Part shown: piece by piece, positions 7,493-22,179 of the stretch | Position numbering within the stretch: position 1 is the stretch's first letter | Layout: every line of letters begins with the position of its first letter | From: Parvivirga hydrogeniphila | GTDB taxonomy: Bacteria > Actinomycetota > Coriobacteriia > Anaerosomatales > Anaerosomataceae | Reading direction: 5' to 3' | Assembly: GCF_023371205.1 (NCBI RefSeq) | Contig: NZ_JAMCCO010000004.1 | Coordinates: 1 to 42,015 of the forward strand | Length of the DNA stretch: 42,015 nt | Program-made: the position numbers and the translations under genes | Notes under the pieces: generated by a model | Told to the model about the DNA's origin: nothing | The model's input: only the letters and a program-made list of their open reading frames with translations | Databases searched by the model: none

Positions 7493-7676
7493 TGGGAGAA
7501 CCCTTGCGTTCACCCAAGGTTCCCGAACCTACGTCCGGCCGGCGTGTGCTGTCCACGAGCCGCGGGTGTGGCCTCGCCGAGATGCACGGTCCTCGGGGTT
7601 CGAGGATACCTGGCGCGCGTGTGGCGCTCAGAGCGGCTCGTGCGGGAACCACGGGCAGGTGGCGGGGTGAGGCTGC

Positions 7677-8054
7677 ATGGCTGGGATCATCAAGTTCATT
7701 GCGGTCGCTGCGTTCGTCGTCGTGGTGACCATGGCGCGCTCGTTCCTGGTCGACACAATCCTCTTCATCGTGAGTCTCGGGAGGCGAGAGCCGCGCATCG
7801 AAGGCAGTCTTGCCGAGGAGCTGGCGAGGATCGGCCCGCTCGCGTGCCTCGACGCGGGGGCGCAGCCCGACTACGCGAAGATGGCGGCCTGGCTGGAGGC
7901 CGGGATCGGCGAGCGCGGCCGCCTGAGCCCTGCCGAGGCCGCCGCGCTCATCGAGCGGTTCGCCGCGCAGGCAGGCTGCGCAGTCGCCTCTCCGCTGCGC
8001 GCCCGCCGCGCCGCGCGCCTCGTGGCGGCGTGGTCGAGGCGGCGGAGCGGGTAG
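7677..8054 (+). CDS. Single-pass membrane protein of unknown function
   Basis: This 125-residue protein has one N-terminal hydrophobic helix (about 4-32, ending in an Arg-rich turn) followed by a soluble Ala/Arg-rich helical domain with two repeated helix-turn segments (LEAGIGERGRLSPAEAAALIERF). It lies between the RHS array and the pyr leader. The sequence here returns to the GC-rich codon use of the core genome, so it probably belongs to the chromosomal backbone. I recognise no family. The start is supported by GGGGTGAGG upstream. Confidence 0.55.
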   Translation: MAGIIKFIAVAAFVVVVTMARSFLVDTILFIVSLGRREPRIEGSLAEELARIGPLACLDAGAQPDYAKMAAWLEAGIGERGRLSPAEAAALIERFAAQAGCAVASPLRARRAARLVAAWSRRRSG

Positions 8055-8836
<782 letters not shown>

Positions 8837-8837
<1 letters not shown>

Positions 8838-9772
8838 TGCTCTCCTGCACGCACATCCTGACGATGGACGACCTGACGCCGGACGACATCGCGCTCATCT
8901 TGGACACGGCGGATTCGTTCGCGGAGGTGAACGAGCGCCGCATCAAGAAGCTGCCGACGCTTCGCGGCCGCACCATCGTCAACCTCTTCTTCGAGCCGAG
9001 CACGCGCACGAGGACCTCGTTCGAGATCGCCGCGAAACGGCTGTCGGCCGACGGCGTGAACTTCTCGGCGTCGGCGTCGGCCACCGCCAAAGGCGAGAGC
9101 CTGCGCGACACCGCCAAGACGCTCTCGGCGATGGCGTGCGACCTCGTGGTGGTGCGCCACAGGTACGCGGGCGCGCCGCAGGTGCTCGCGGAGTGCATGG
9201 ACGCGCACATCGTCAACGGCGGCGACGGCATCCACCAGCACCCGACGCAAGCGCTGCTCGACCTGTTCACGATGCGGCGGGCGCTGGGGCGGCTGGAGGG
9301 GATCACCGTCGGCATCGTGGGCGACATCGCGCACTCGCGCGTGGCGGGCTCGCTCGTCCCCGCGCTGCGCATGGTGGGAGCGCGGCCGATCCTCGTCGGC
9401 CCGAAGACGCTCATGCCGGCACGCCCGGACGTGCTCGGCGCCGAGGTGGCGTACTCGCTCGACGAGGTGCTGCCGGAACTCGACGTCGCGTACATGTTGA
9501 GGGTCCAGTTCGAGCGTGACGCCGCGATGCCGATTCCGAGCGTGCGCGAGTACGCGCGCCTGTACGGGATGAACGCTGCGCGACTGGCGCGCGCGAAGCC
9601 CGAGATGATCGTGATGCACCCGGGTCCGATGAACCGTGGCGTGGAGATCTCCTCAGACGTCGCAGACTCCCCGCGCTCCGTGGTGCTCGACCAGGTGAAT
9701 GCCGGCGTGGCGGTCCGCATGGCCGTCATGTACCTGCTGCTCGGAGGTGAAGGCAGTGGCGCTGCTGCTTAA
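8837..9772 (+). CDS. pyrB: Aspartate carbamoyltransferase catalytic subunit
   Basis: It joins carbamoyl phosphate and aspartate to make N-carbamoyl-aspartate, the committed step of pyrimidine synthesis. The 311-residue chain has the carbamoyl-phosphate loop FFEPSTRTRTSFE (about 50-62), HPTQALLDL (about 135) and HPGPMNRGVE (about 261). No pyrI regulatory gene is nearby, as in Gram-positives where control is by PyrR. ATG 8837 overlaps the pyrR stop; a GTG three bases earlier is an alternative. It overlaps pyrC by 17 bases. Confidence 0.95.
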
Positions 9773-11044
9773 GGGAGGCCGCGTCGTCGACCCGGCCGTC
9801 GGTCTGGACGCCGTCGCAGACGTCGTGGTCCGCGATGGCGTCATCGTGGAGGTCGGCCAGGGGATCACGATACCGAAAGGCGAGACCATCGACTGCTCCG
9901 GCACGGTGGTGATGCCCGGCCTCGTGGACGTGCACACGCACCTGCGTGAGCCCGGGCGCGAGGACGAGGAGACCATCGCGACGGGCACGGCGGCAGCAGC
10001 GCACGGCGGGTTCACGGCGGTCTGCGCGATGCCGAACACGACGCCCGTGTGCGACACCGGCGCCGCGGTGCGGTTCGTCGTGGAACGGGCCCAGGAGCAG
10101 GGGCTCGTGCGCGTCCACCCGGTCGGCGCGCTCACGCGGGGCCAGGAAGGCCGGCAGCTCGCGGAGATCGGCGACATGCTCGCGGAAGGCGCGGTGGCGT
10201 TCAGCGACGATGGGCGCGGCATCCAGTCGGCGGGCATGGCGCGCACGGCGATGGAGTACCTGGCCGGGTTCGATGCGCTGTACGTCGGTCACTGCGAAGA
10301 CGAGTCGCTCGCAGGCGGCGGCGCGGTGAACGAAGGCGTCGTGTCGACGCGGATGGGGCTTCCCGGGCAGCCAGCGGCAGCCGAGGAGGTCATGGTGGCG
10401 CGCGAGGTGCGGCTCGCGGAGCTGACGGGCTGCCGCGTGCACATCGCGCACGTCTCGACGGCAGGATCGCTCGAGCTCGTGCGTCAGGCCAAACGGCGCG
10501 GCGCGCGCGTCACCTGCGAGGTCACGCCGCACCACCTGTTCTTGGACGAGGACGCGATCGTCTCGTACGACACGGACTTCAAGATGAACCCGCCGCTGCG
10601 GACGCGGGCGGACCGCGAGGCGCTCGTCGCGGGGCTCCTCGACGGGACCGTCGATGCCATCGCGACCGACCACGCGCCGCACGCCGCTCACGAGAAGGAG
10701 CTGGAGTTCGAGCTTGCGCCGTTCGGCATCATCGGGCTCGAGACGGCGGTGCCGCTCGTCGTCACGCATCTCGTGGAGCCGGGAGTGCTCGGATGGAGCG
10801 ACGTCGTGCGGTTGATGAGCCACGGTCCCCGGGCGGCGTTCGGGCTTCCCGAGGTGCGGATCGCGCCAGGGATGCCTGCGGACATCACCGTCGTAGACCC
10901 TGATGCTCCAGTAGACGTCGATGTCGCGTGGCTCAAGAGCAAGTCGAGGAACACGCCGTTCAAAGGCCAGACGCTTCGCGGGCGGCCCACCGAGGTGCTC
11001 GTCGGCGGCAGGTGGGCGCTCAGAGGCGGGGAGGTGGTGCCGCT

Positions 11045-11048
<4 letters not shown>
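9756..11048 (+). CDS. pyrC: Dihydroorotase (class I)
   Basis: It cyclises carbamoyl-aspartate to dihydroorotate. The 430-residue amidohydrolase shows metal ligands H60-T-H62 (VDVHTHLREPG), AFSDDG, GHCED, IAHVST, EVTPHHL and the catalytic ATDHAPH (D305). Length and motifs fit the type I (about 430-residue) class, which often works with PyrB. GTG 9756, inside pyrB, is chosen because GGAGGTGA precedes it and the protein then begins at the usual position. The stop overlaps carA (GTGA). Confidence 0.95.
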
Positions 11049-12324
<1,276 letters not shown>

Positions 12325-12325
<1 letters not shown>

Positions 12326-13170
12326 TGCTCACGACAGTCCTCGTTCCGGTCGATTTCAGCGACGAGTGCCTGGACGTGCTCGCATTCGCGCGGGGCGCCT
12401 CGGCGCTCGGGGTGCGCTCGATCGTGCTCGTCCACGTGGTGGAATCGTCGGGCATGGAAGGCCCGGTGATCGCCGGCAAGGTGGACGAAGCCAGGGCCCG
12501 GCTTCAGGAGCTTGCGGGGACGCTCGTAGAAAGCGGGTACGACGTCGAGCTGCGCGTTCCGACCGGCGACACCTTCGACGCGCTGACGGCGCTCGCGGCC
12601 GAGCGCACAGTCGACGCGATCCTGTGCGGCTCGCACGCGAAGGGCATCGTCTCGCAGCTCGTCGAGGGCTCGATCTCCGAGCGTCTCATCCGTGACGCGT
12701 CGGTGCCGTTGCTGATGGCCCGCTTCGACCTGCTACGCTCGAAGGACGACCCCGCGCAGATGCTCAAGCGGTTCGGCGACGTGGTGGTGCTGCCGACCGA
12801 CTTCTCGCTCTCGGCGTCCCGCGCGCTCATGCAGGCGCTCCAGATGCCGAAAGGAAGCATCAAGATGCTCTACCTCCTGCACGTGCTGGATCCCGGGCTT
12901 TCAGGCGAGCAGCTCAGGCGTCAGGAGGAAGGTGCCGAGTTCCACCTGAAGGCGCTCGAGGCGATGGCCGAGCAGCAGGGCATCCCGACGAGCGTGGTCA
13001 TCCGCACGGGCGACCCTGCGCGCCAGGTGCTTGCGGAGCTCGATGAGCGGCGGGCGACCGGCGTCATCACCGGTACGCGCGGTCGGAACGCCGTGCAGGA
13101 GGTGCTCATGGGCAGCGTATCGATGACGCTGCTCAGGCAAGCGTCGTGTCCCGTCCTGATCGTGCCGTAG
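12325..13170 (+). CDS. Tandem-domain universal stress protein
   Basis: This 281-residue protein has two UspA folds (about 1-140 and 150-281), each beginning with a hydrophobic strand (TTVLVPVDFS; VVVLPTDFS) and ending with the nucleotide-binding tail. The second domain has the ATP signature GTRG-(9)-GS (from G250), while the first has a looser version (GSHAKG...GS). The AAGGAGG at 12314 serves ATG 12325, though an adjacent ATG at 12322 is possible. Its place between carA and carB, which are usually adjacent, is unusual. It must be co-expressed with the pyrimidine enzymes; a link to nucleotide or ATP sensing is conjecture. Confidence 0.9.
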
Positions 13171-13179
13171 AGGAGCGCA

Positions 13180-16400
<3,221 letters not shown>

Positions 16401-16404
<4 letters not shown>

Positions 16405-17210
16405 GCGCGGACCGTCGCGTCGTCGAGGAGGTCGTGGTCGAGGCGAACGAGCGCGTCGCCACCGGCGTCGGGCTCGTTGCGCTCCGCGCTCCGCGCATCG
16501 CCCAGTCGGTGCTGCCAGGGCAGTTCGTGCACCTGAGGATCGCCGAAGGCACGGCGTTCATCCTCAGGCGGCCGTTTTCCGTGCACCGCGCGCACGGCGA
16601 GACGATCGAGGTGCTGTACCAGGTCGTCGGCACGGGCACGCGCTGGCTTTCATCGCGTGAGCCGGGCGATGCGATGGACGCCATCGGACCGCTCGGCACC
16701 GGGTGGAGCGTCCCGGACGGCGCCGCGCACGCGCTGCTCGTGGCGGGCGGGCTCGGTGCGGCCCCGCTCGGCATGCTCGCAGAGGACCTCGCCGCGCGCG
16801 GCGTCGCCGTCACGGTAGCACAGGGCGCGCCGACGGCAGAGCGCCTCGTGGCGCGGGACCTCTTCGAGCGCGTCGCCAGGACGGTCGCGACGGCGACCGA
16901 CGACGGCTCCGCGGGCGTGCGTGGGTTCGTGACGGCGCTCGTGCCCGGGCTCATCGAGGAAATCCGGCCGGACGTCGTCTACGCCTGCGGTCCCGAGCCC
17001 ATGATGTGCGCGGTGGCCGCGGCTGCGCGCGATGCGGGCGTCGCGTGCCAGGTCTCGCTCGAGCGGCTGATGGCGTGCGGCGTCGGCGCGTGCCTCTCGT
17101 GCACGGTGACGACGAGATCCGGCTTGAAGCGGGCGTGCGCTGACGGCCCGGTGTTCGACGCGGCAGACGTCGTGTGGGCTCAAGACGAGGTCGAGGGGCT
17201 GAAGCGATGA
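16401..17210 (+). CDS. pyrK: Dihydroorotate dehydrogenase electron transfer subunit
   Basis: It passes electrons from dihydroorotate via PyrD FMN to NAD+. The 269-residue protein has an FAD domain (RRPFSVH, about 57-63), an NAD domain ([19 protein letters not shown]) and a C-terminal 2Fe-2S cluster motif with C226, C231, C234 and C246, the spacing known in PyrK. ATG 16401 overlaps the carB stop, and the stop overlaps pyrD. Together with pyrD it defines the type 1B enzyme, common in anaerobes and Gram-positives. Confidence 0.95.
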
Positions 17211-18145
17211 GCGAGCCGAAGGTCGACCTGAGCGTGAGGATCGGCGCCCTGACGCTGCGTTCGTGCGTGATTCCCGCGTCCGGCACGTTCGGGTCTGGGC
17301 GCGAGTACGCTGGGCTCGTCGACCTCTCCCGCATCGGAGCGGTCGTCACGAAAGGCGTGTCGCTGGAGCCGTGGCCTGGCAACCCGCAACCGCGCATCGT
17401 GGAGACCGCCTCGGGCATGCTGAACTCGATCGGCTTGCAGAACCCCGGCGTCGAAGCGTTCTGTGCGAACGACCTGCCGTGGCTCCGGTCGCAGGACCTC
17501 GCGGTGATCGTGAACGTGAGCGGTCACTCCATCGACGAGTACGTGGCCGTCGCGGAGAGGCTCGAGCGCGAAGAGGGGGTCTCGGCCCTCGAGCTCAACA
17601 TCTCGTGCCCGAACGTGGACGCGGGCGGCATGCAGTTCGGGACGTCGTGCGAGGCGGCCGCCGCGGTGACGGCGGCGGTGCGCTCCGTCACGACGAAGAC
17701 CCTCATCGTGAAGTTGAGCCCGAATGTCACTGACATCGCTGGCATCGCCCGTGCAGCGGTCGACGCTGGCGCTGACGCGGTGAGCCTCATCAACACGCTG
17801 CTCGGCATGGCGATCGACGTGCGGACGCAGCGCCCGGTGCTCGCCCGGCGGGTGGGCGGGCTGTCCGGCCCCGCGATCAAGCCGATCGCGCTGCGTATGG
17901 TGTGGGACGTCTACGAGGCCGTGAGCGTCCCGGTGATCGGGATGGGGGGCATCGCGGCGCCGCACGACGCCGTCGAGTTCCTGCTCGCCGGAGCGAGCGC
18001 CGTGGCGGTGGGGACCGCGAACTTCGTCGACCCGGCAGCGATGACGCGCATCCTCGACGGTATCGAAGCGTACTGCCGCGAGCGGGGGATCGAGCGCGCC
18101 TCCGACCTCGTCGGCGCAGCGCACGGCACGCAGAGCGGCTCGTGA
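17207..18145 (+). CDS. pyrD: Dihydroorotate dehydrogenase, type 1B catalytic subunit
   Basis: It oxidises dihydroorotate to orotate with FMN. The 312-residue TIM barrel has the class 1 catalytic cysteine ([10 protein letters not shown]134), Lys in TKGVSLEP, and the FMN-binding GMGGI and GTANF segments near the end. Cys rather than Ser as base marks class 1, and the neighbouring pyrK marks 1B. ATG 17207 overlaps the pyrK stop. Confidence 0.96.
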   Translation: MSEPKVDLSVRIGALTLRSCVIPASGTFGSGREYAGLVDLSRIGAVVTKGVSLEPWPGNPQPRIVETASGMLNSIGLQNPGVEAFCANDLPWLRSQDLAVIVNVSGHSIDEYVAVAERLEREEGVSALELNISCPNVDAGGMQFGTSCEAAAAVTAAVRSVTTKTLIVKLSPNVTDIAGIARAAVDAGADAVSLINTLLGMAIDVRTQRPVLARRVGGLSGPAIKPIALRMVWDVYEAVSVPVIGMGGIAAPHDAVEFLLAGASAVAVGTANFVDPAAMTRILDGIEAYCRERGIERASDLVGAAHGTQSGS

Positions 18146-18164
18146 GGGGCGGAAGACGAGGCAG

Positions 18165-19529
18165 ATGAGCGACGAGAGCCAGGTTGCCAGGCCGGTGCAG
18201 CCGGCGCCTCTCCCGGTGCCGACACCACCGCCTCCCGCGCTGACCCGGCGCCGCCGCGTCCTCTACGCAGTGCTCGCGCTCGTCATCGTCGGCCAATGCG
18301 CTCTCGGCGTGAGGTACGCGTTCAAGGCCCTGGATGCGGTCTTCGGTGGTCCGGAGAGCGAGACGGTCCTCGACCAGGACGTGGCCGTTGCGGGGAGCGG
18401 ATACCTCACCGTGGCGCGGACGACCGGCGACGGACGGTACGTCGTCGTGCAGCACGCGACGGCCGCAGGCGTGCCGGTCGTCGTCGCCATCGACGTCGCC
18501 GAGGGCCGCAGCCGGGTGCTCGAGGGCTATCGGGCGCTTTTCGTGGAGCCGGTCGCCCCGGTCGTGTGGATCGAGAAGGTCGATCCCGAAGCCGGTCTGA
18601 CGGCAGACGGCCTTGGCGATACCTTCGACCACGTACCGGAGCAGCTGCTCGTCTGGCGGCTCGACGAACGCGCGCCGCACGAGGCGCCGTCCGAGCAGAG
18701 GTGGGAGCCGATCGCCGGCCCCGGAGGCGTTTCGGCCTTCCTCACGGGAGACGGAACGCTCGGCGCAGGGCCGTCGCGGCTCGCGTTCGGACCGACGGGC
18801 GGCAGCCCGTCGACGACAGAAGCGCTGGGTGCGGTCTCAGCAGAGCGCACGCTGGTGCCGGTGGGCTGGTCGCCCTCTGGCCGCTGGTTCGCCGTGGAGG
18901 AGCTGCTGCCCGAGGATCCCGACGAGATCGCGGCCAGGCCGGCGGCGTACCGACCCGTCCGGATGATCCACGTCGTCGACCCGTCCACGGGCCGGCCTGT
19001 GAGCTCTCAAGAGGTGCCCGCCTTGGGGCTGGCCCCGGCAGCGATGTGGGATCCGAACGAGGACGTGCTGGTGTGGATCGAGCCGTCGTGGTCGTCCGAC
19101 CCCGCGTCCTCCACCTCGGACGGCACGTGGAGTGCATCGCTCCAGATCGTCAGGCTCGCCGTCTCCCCAGACGGCGCAACGAAGCGTTCGCTCGACGACG
19201 ATGCGTCCAGGATCGACGCGACAGTCCTGGCGATGCCGATGGCATGGGGGCCTCTGGGAGCGAGCGAGCACGGGATGGTCTGGTGGGTCGGCGGGTCCGT
19301 GTACCGGATCGGCGAGTCTGGCGCCTTCGACCTCTCGCTGGGCCGTGATCAGCAGCCGGACAGCGTGCCTGCCTGGGATTCCGAGCGGCATCTCCTCGTC
19401 CAGGCGTACGTCGACGTCACCGACGACGGCACGCAGCGGCTCGTCGTGAAGCGCATGAACGAGTACGGCGCGAACAGCCACACGCTGTGGCAAGGCTTGG
19501 AAGAACGCCCAACGCTGTTCGGAAGGTGA
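18165..19529 (+). CDS. Membrane-anchored extracytoplasmic protein of unknown function in the pyr operon
   Basis: This 454-residue protein has a Pro-rich cytoplasmic start (about 1-27), one transmembrane helix (about 33-50) after RRRR, and a large external domain. The external part shows repeated short beta-strand patterns ending in aromatic residues (VAxxxxDGRYVVVQH, WSPSGRWFAVEE, WDPNEDVLVWIE, WDSERHLLVQAY), suggesting a beta-propeller of TolB/WD type. I recognise no specific family. It starts 19 bases after pyrD and ends 5 bases before pyrF, so it is co-transcribed. No link to pyrimidine metabolism is evident from the sequence. Confidence 0.7.
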   Translation: MSDESQVARPVQPAPLPVPTPPPPALTRRRRVLYAVLALVIVGQCALGVRYAFKALDAVFGGPESETVLDQDVAVAGSGYLTVARTTGDGRYVVVQHATAAGVPVVVAIDVAEGRSRVLEGYRALFVEPVAPVVWIEKVDPEAGLTADGLGDTFDHVPEQLLVWRLDERAPHEAPSEQRWEPIAGPGGVSAFLTGDGTLGAGPSRLAFGPTGGSPSTTEALGAVSAERTLVPVGWSPSGRWFAVEELLPEDPDEIAARPAAYRPVRMIHVVDPSTGRPVSSQEVPALGLAPAAMWDPNEDVLVWIEPSWSSDPASSTSDGTWSASLQIVRLAVSPDGATKRSLDDDASRIDATVLAMPMAWGPLGASEHGMVWWVGGSVYRIGESGAFDLSLGRDQQPDSVPAWDSERHLLVQAYVDVTDDGTQRLVVKRMNEYGANSHTLWQGLEERPTLFGR

Positions 19530-19534
19530 GGACC

Positions 19535-20230
19535 GTGCGCGAGAAGATCATCGTTGCGCTGGACTACGACGACCCCGAGCGGGCGCTCGAGGTGGCGCGC
19601 TCGCTCGCCGGCAGGGTCGGCTGGATGAAGGTCGGGCTGACGCTGTACGCGATGGGCGGGCGGGCGGTCGTCGAGGAGCTCAAGCGCCTCGGATACCGCG
19701 TGTTCGTGGACCTGAAGCTGCACGACATCCCGCACCAGGTCGCAGGCGCCGTCCGGGCGCTCGCGCACGTCGGCGCGGACATGCTCACCGTTCACGCCTC
19801 AGGCGGCGCAGCGATGCTCGCTGCCGCAGCGCAGGCGGCCGCGGCGGCCAAGACTGGCGGGGTTCGGCCGTCGATCGTGGCGGTCACCGTGCTCACGAGC
19901 ATGGATGCGGCGGGGCTCGCCGCCGTGGGCGTGGCACGGCCGCCCGCCGAGCAGGTGGAGCTTCTGGCCACGCTCGCGCGCGACAACGGGTGCGATGGCG
20001 TGGTGTGCGCGCCGAGCGAGGCCCGCGCGATGCGTGCGCTCCTCGGGCCGGACGCCCTCGTCGTGACGCCAGGCGTGCGGCCGTCGTGGGCCGCTGCGGA
20101 CGACCAGGCGCGCATCGCGACGCCGGAAGCCGCGCTCGGGTCCGGCGCGTCGCACCTCGTCATCGGCCGTCCGATCACTGCCGCGCCGGATCCCGTCGCG
20201 GCGCTCGAACGCATCGTGGAAGGGGAGTGA
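19535..20230 (+). CDS. pyrF: Orotidine 5'-phosphate decarboxylase
   Basis: It decarboxylates OMP to UMP. The 231-residue barrel has the catalytic tetrad segment DLKLHD (D59, K61, D64), the N-terminal IVALDY and the phosphate-binding VIGRPITAAPDP near the end. GTG 19535 is used because GGAAGGTGAGG precedes it and the protein then starts at VREKIIVALDY; it follows the unknown gene by 5 bases. pyrE follows 6 bases later. Confidence 0.95.
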   Translation: MREKIIVALDYDDPERALEVARSLAGRVGWMKVGLTLYAMGGRAVVEELKRLGYRVFVDLKLHDIPHQVAGAVRALAHVGADMLTVHASGGAAMLAAAAQAAAAAKTGGVRPSIVAVTVLTSMDAAGLAAVGVARPPAEQVELLATLARDNGCDGVVCAPSEARAMRALLGPDALVVTPGVRPSWAAADDQARIATPEAALGSGASHLVIGRPITAAPDPVAALERIVEGE

Positions 20231-20236
20231 GGCCGC

Positions 20237-20818
20237 ATGGCCGCAGGCATGACCGAAACCGAGGTGCTGGAGGCGCTCAAGCAGGCCGACGCCGTCTTGA
20301 GCGGGCACTTCCAGCTCACCAGCGGACGGCACTCGGACACGTACGTGCAGTGCGCGCGCGTCTTGGAAGACCCGGGTCTCACGACGCGGCTTGCGCAGGC
20401 GATGGCCGAGCGCGTTTCGGTGAACGGCATCGACCTCGTGGCGGCGCCGGCAGTCGGCGGCATCATCATCGGGTTTGCGGTCGCGCAGGCGCTCGACGTG
20501 AAGTTCATCTTCAGCGAGCGGGAGCACGGCGCGATGACCTTCCGGCGCGGCTTCTCGGTTCCAGCGGGCGCGCGGGTGCTGGTGGTAGAAGACGTGGTCA
20601 CGACGGGCGGATCGGTGGCCGAGGTCATCGGACTGGTGCGCGAGGCCGGCGGGGAGCCGGTGGCCGTGACGTCCATCATCGACCGCGGCGGGCCGAAGGT
20701 CTTCGACGTCCCGCTGTACCCTCTTCTTCGACTCGAGGTCGACTCTTGGGAGCCGGATTCGTGCGCGCTGTGCGCCGCCGGCGTGCCGCTGTACTCGCCC
20801 GGAAGCAGGCGGCTGTAG
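20237..20818 (+). CDS. pyrE: Orotate phosphoribosyltransferase
   Basis: It joins orotate and PRPP to give OMP. The 193-residue protein has the PRPP motif RVLVVEDVVTTGGS (about 113-126), the SGRHSDTYVQ substrate loop and a Cys-containing C-terminal tail (CALCAAGVPLYSPGS). It belongs to the short, thermophile-like OPRT group. ATG 20237 is used; a second Met lies at residue 5. It is the last pyr gene, and no clear terminator is seen before the mihF promoter. Confidence 0.93.
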   Translation: MAAGMTETEVLEALKQADAVLSGHFQLTSGRHSDTYVQCARVLEDPGLTTRLAQAMAERVSVNGIDLVAAPAVGGIIIGFAVAQALDVKFIFSEREHGAMTFRRGFSVPAGARVLVVEDVVTTGGSVAEVIGLVREAGGEPVAVTSIIDRGGPKVFDVPLYPLLRLEVDSWEPDSCALCAAGVPLYSPGSRRL

Positions 20819-20827
20819 CGAAATCGC

Positions 20828-20856
20828 TTGGCATTCTCGCTGGTCACAGGTAGTAT
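20828..20856 (+). promoter_or_regulatory. Promoter of the mihF-gmk-rpoZ genes
   Basis: TTGGCA (20828-20833), 17 bases, then TAGTAT (20851-20856). This is the best sigma-70-like match in the window and lies about 77 bases before mihF. Transcription would start near 20863 and separate mihF from the pyr operon. Confidence 0.75.
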
Positions 20857-20933
20857 CTTCGCCGTGCGTCCGTTTCGCGCACCGACATGAACGGTGCGCC
20901 GTGTCCGGTCGGTTCGAGTCACGAGGAGGAACG

Positions 20934-21242
20934 ATGGCCCTGCCCAAGCTGTCCGAGGCAGACCGCAAAGCAGCGCTCGAGAAGGCCGCGAAGGCCCGCC
21001 AGGAGCGCGCCGAGCTGCGCCGGAAGATCAAGAGCGGCGAGATCAGCTTCGCCGAGGTGATGAAGCGCGCCGACGATCCGGTCATCGGCCGGATGAAGGT
21101 CTCCGCTCTGCTCGAGAGCCTGCCCGGTTTCGGCCGCGCCAAGGCCCAGAAGATCATGGAGGAGCTCGAGATCTCCGAGAGCCGTCGCGTGCAGGGTCTG
21201 GGAGCTCGCCAGCGCGAGGGCCTGATGGAGCGTCTGGGCTGA
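20934..21242 (+). CDS. mihF: Actinobacterial integration host factor
   Basis: A small (102-residue) basic DNA-binding protein that bends DNA and helps compact the nucleoid and phage-type recombination. The N-terminal half is a charged helix (KAARKAKARQERAELRRKI-like), followed by the helix-two-turn-helix motif (LLESLPGFGRAKAQKIMEEL, about 62-81). Length and motif match mIHF of Mycobacterium and Streptomyces. ATG 20934 follows GAGGAGG. The mihF-gmk-rpoZ order is characteristic of actinobacteria and supports the taxonomic call. Confidence 0.92.
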   Translation: MALPKLSEADRKAALEKAAKARQERAELRRKIKSGEISFAEVMKRADDPVIGRMKVSALLESLPGFGRAKAQKIMEELEISESRRVQGLGARQREGLMERLG

Positions 21243-21253
21243 TCGAGCACGGC

Positions 21254-21847
21254 GTGACCGAGCGCACGAGCGCGCAGAGGCCGCGAGGTCGGCTGCTCAT
21301 CATCTCTGGCCCGTCAGGCGCTGGGAAAGGCACGCTGGTCGACCGGCTCGTCGAGCGCGTTCCCGAGGCGTGGGTGTCCGTGTCGGCGACGACGCGGCCG
21401 CCCCGCCCCGGCGAGGTGGACGGCGTCGACTACCGCTTCGTCTCGCCCGAGGAGTTCGACCGTCTCGTGAAGGCCGGCGAGTTCCTCGAGTGGGCGGAGG
21501 TGCACGGCAACCGCTACGGGACGCTCCGAAGCGACGTCGAAAAGAAGATCGCCGAGGGCCGGCTCGTGGTGCTCGAGATCGATCCCCAAGGCGCCCAGCA
21601 GGTCCGCCGGCTCGTCGACGACGCGGTGTGCGTCTTCGTCGTCGCTCCGTCTTTCGAGGAGCTGGAGCGGCGCATCCGCAAACGCGGGGCCGAGTCCGAC
21701 GAGGAGATCGCGGCGCGCCTGAAGACGGCCGAAAGAGAGCTCGCGCTTGTGGGGACATACGACTATGTGGTACAAAACGACGACGTCGCCCGAGCCGCAG
21801 ACGAGCTCGTGGGCATCGCAGAATCCCTCCTAGGAAGGCGATCGTAG
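21254..21847 (+). CDS. gmk: Guanylate kinase
   Basis: It phosphorylates GMP to GDP with ATP. The 197-residue protein has the P-loop GPSGAGKGT (G19-T27), the GMP-binding TTRPPRPGEVDGVDY segment and the lid R-x3-R-x region. GTG 21254 begins 11 bases after mihF. The stop is immediately followed by the rpoZ start. Confidence 0.95.
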   Translation: MTERTSAQRPRGRLLIISGPSGAGKGTLVDRLVERVPEAWVSVSATTRPPRPGEVDGVDYRFVSPEEFDRLVKAGEFLEWAEVHGNRYGTLRSDVEKKIAEGRLVVLEIDPQGAQQVRRLVDDAVCVFVVAPSFEELERRIRKRGAESDEEIAARLKTAERELALVGTYDYVVQNDDVARAADELVGIAESLLGRRS

Positions 21848-22105
21848 ATGGTCATCGAACCGGACATCGACCTGCTGTTGTCGAAGGTCGACTCGAAGTA
21901 CACGCTGTGCATCGTGGCCGCGCGCCGCGCCCGCCAGATCAACGACATGGTCCGCGGCATCCGCGACCAGGCCACGCTCGCGCTGCAGTCGATCCAGACG
22001 CCGCAGATCGCGCAGCTCACCAAGACCAAGCCGCTGTCGATCGCGCTCGAGGAGATCGCGAACGGCGACATCGGCTACGTCCGGACCGCCGAGAGCTACA
22101 AGTAG
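21848..22105 (+). CDS. rpoZ: RNA polymerase omega subunit
   Basis: This 85-residue subunit helps assemble beta-prime into RNA polymerase. It has the family features: an early DLLLSKVDSKYTL segment, AARRARQIND (about 25-34) and KPLSIALEEIANGDIGY near the end. It directly abuts gmk. In many actinobacteria coaBC follows rpoZ, but here coaBC is 14 kb away. Confidence 0.93.
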   Translation: MVIEPDIDLLLSKVDSKYTLCIVAARRARQINDMVRGIRDQATLALQSIQTPQIAQLTKTKPLSIALEEIANGDIGYVRTAESYK

Positions 22106-22179
22106 CGCTCGACGGCAGTCGGGATCCGCGCGCGCCCCGTGCCGTCGGCTCGAGGGCGCGTCACGTTCTCGGGGGCGCC

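Noticed and set aside
7489..7728. An open frame from an ATG overlapping the last partner gene's stop
   Set aside because: It overlaps the next membrane gene, has Ser/Arg-biased composition typical of off-frame reading, and lacks a domain.
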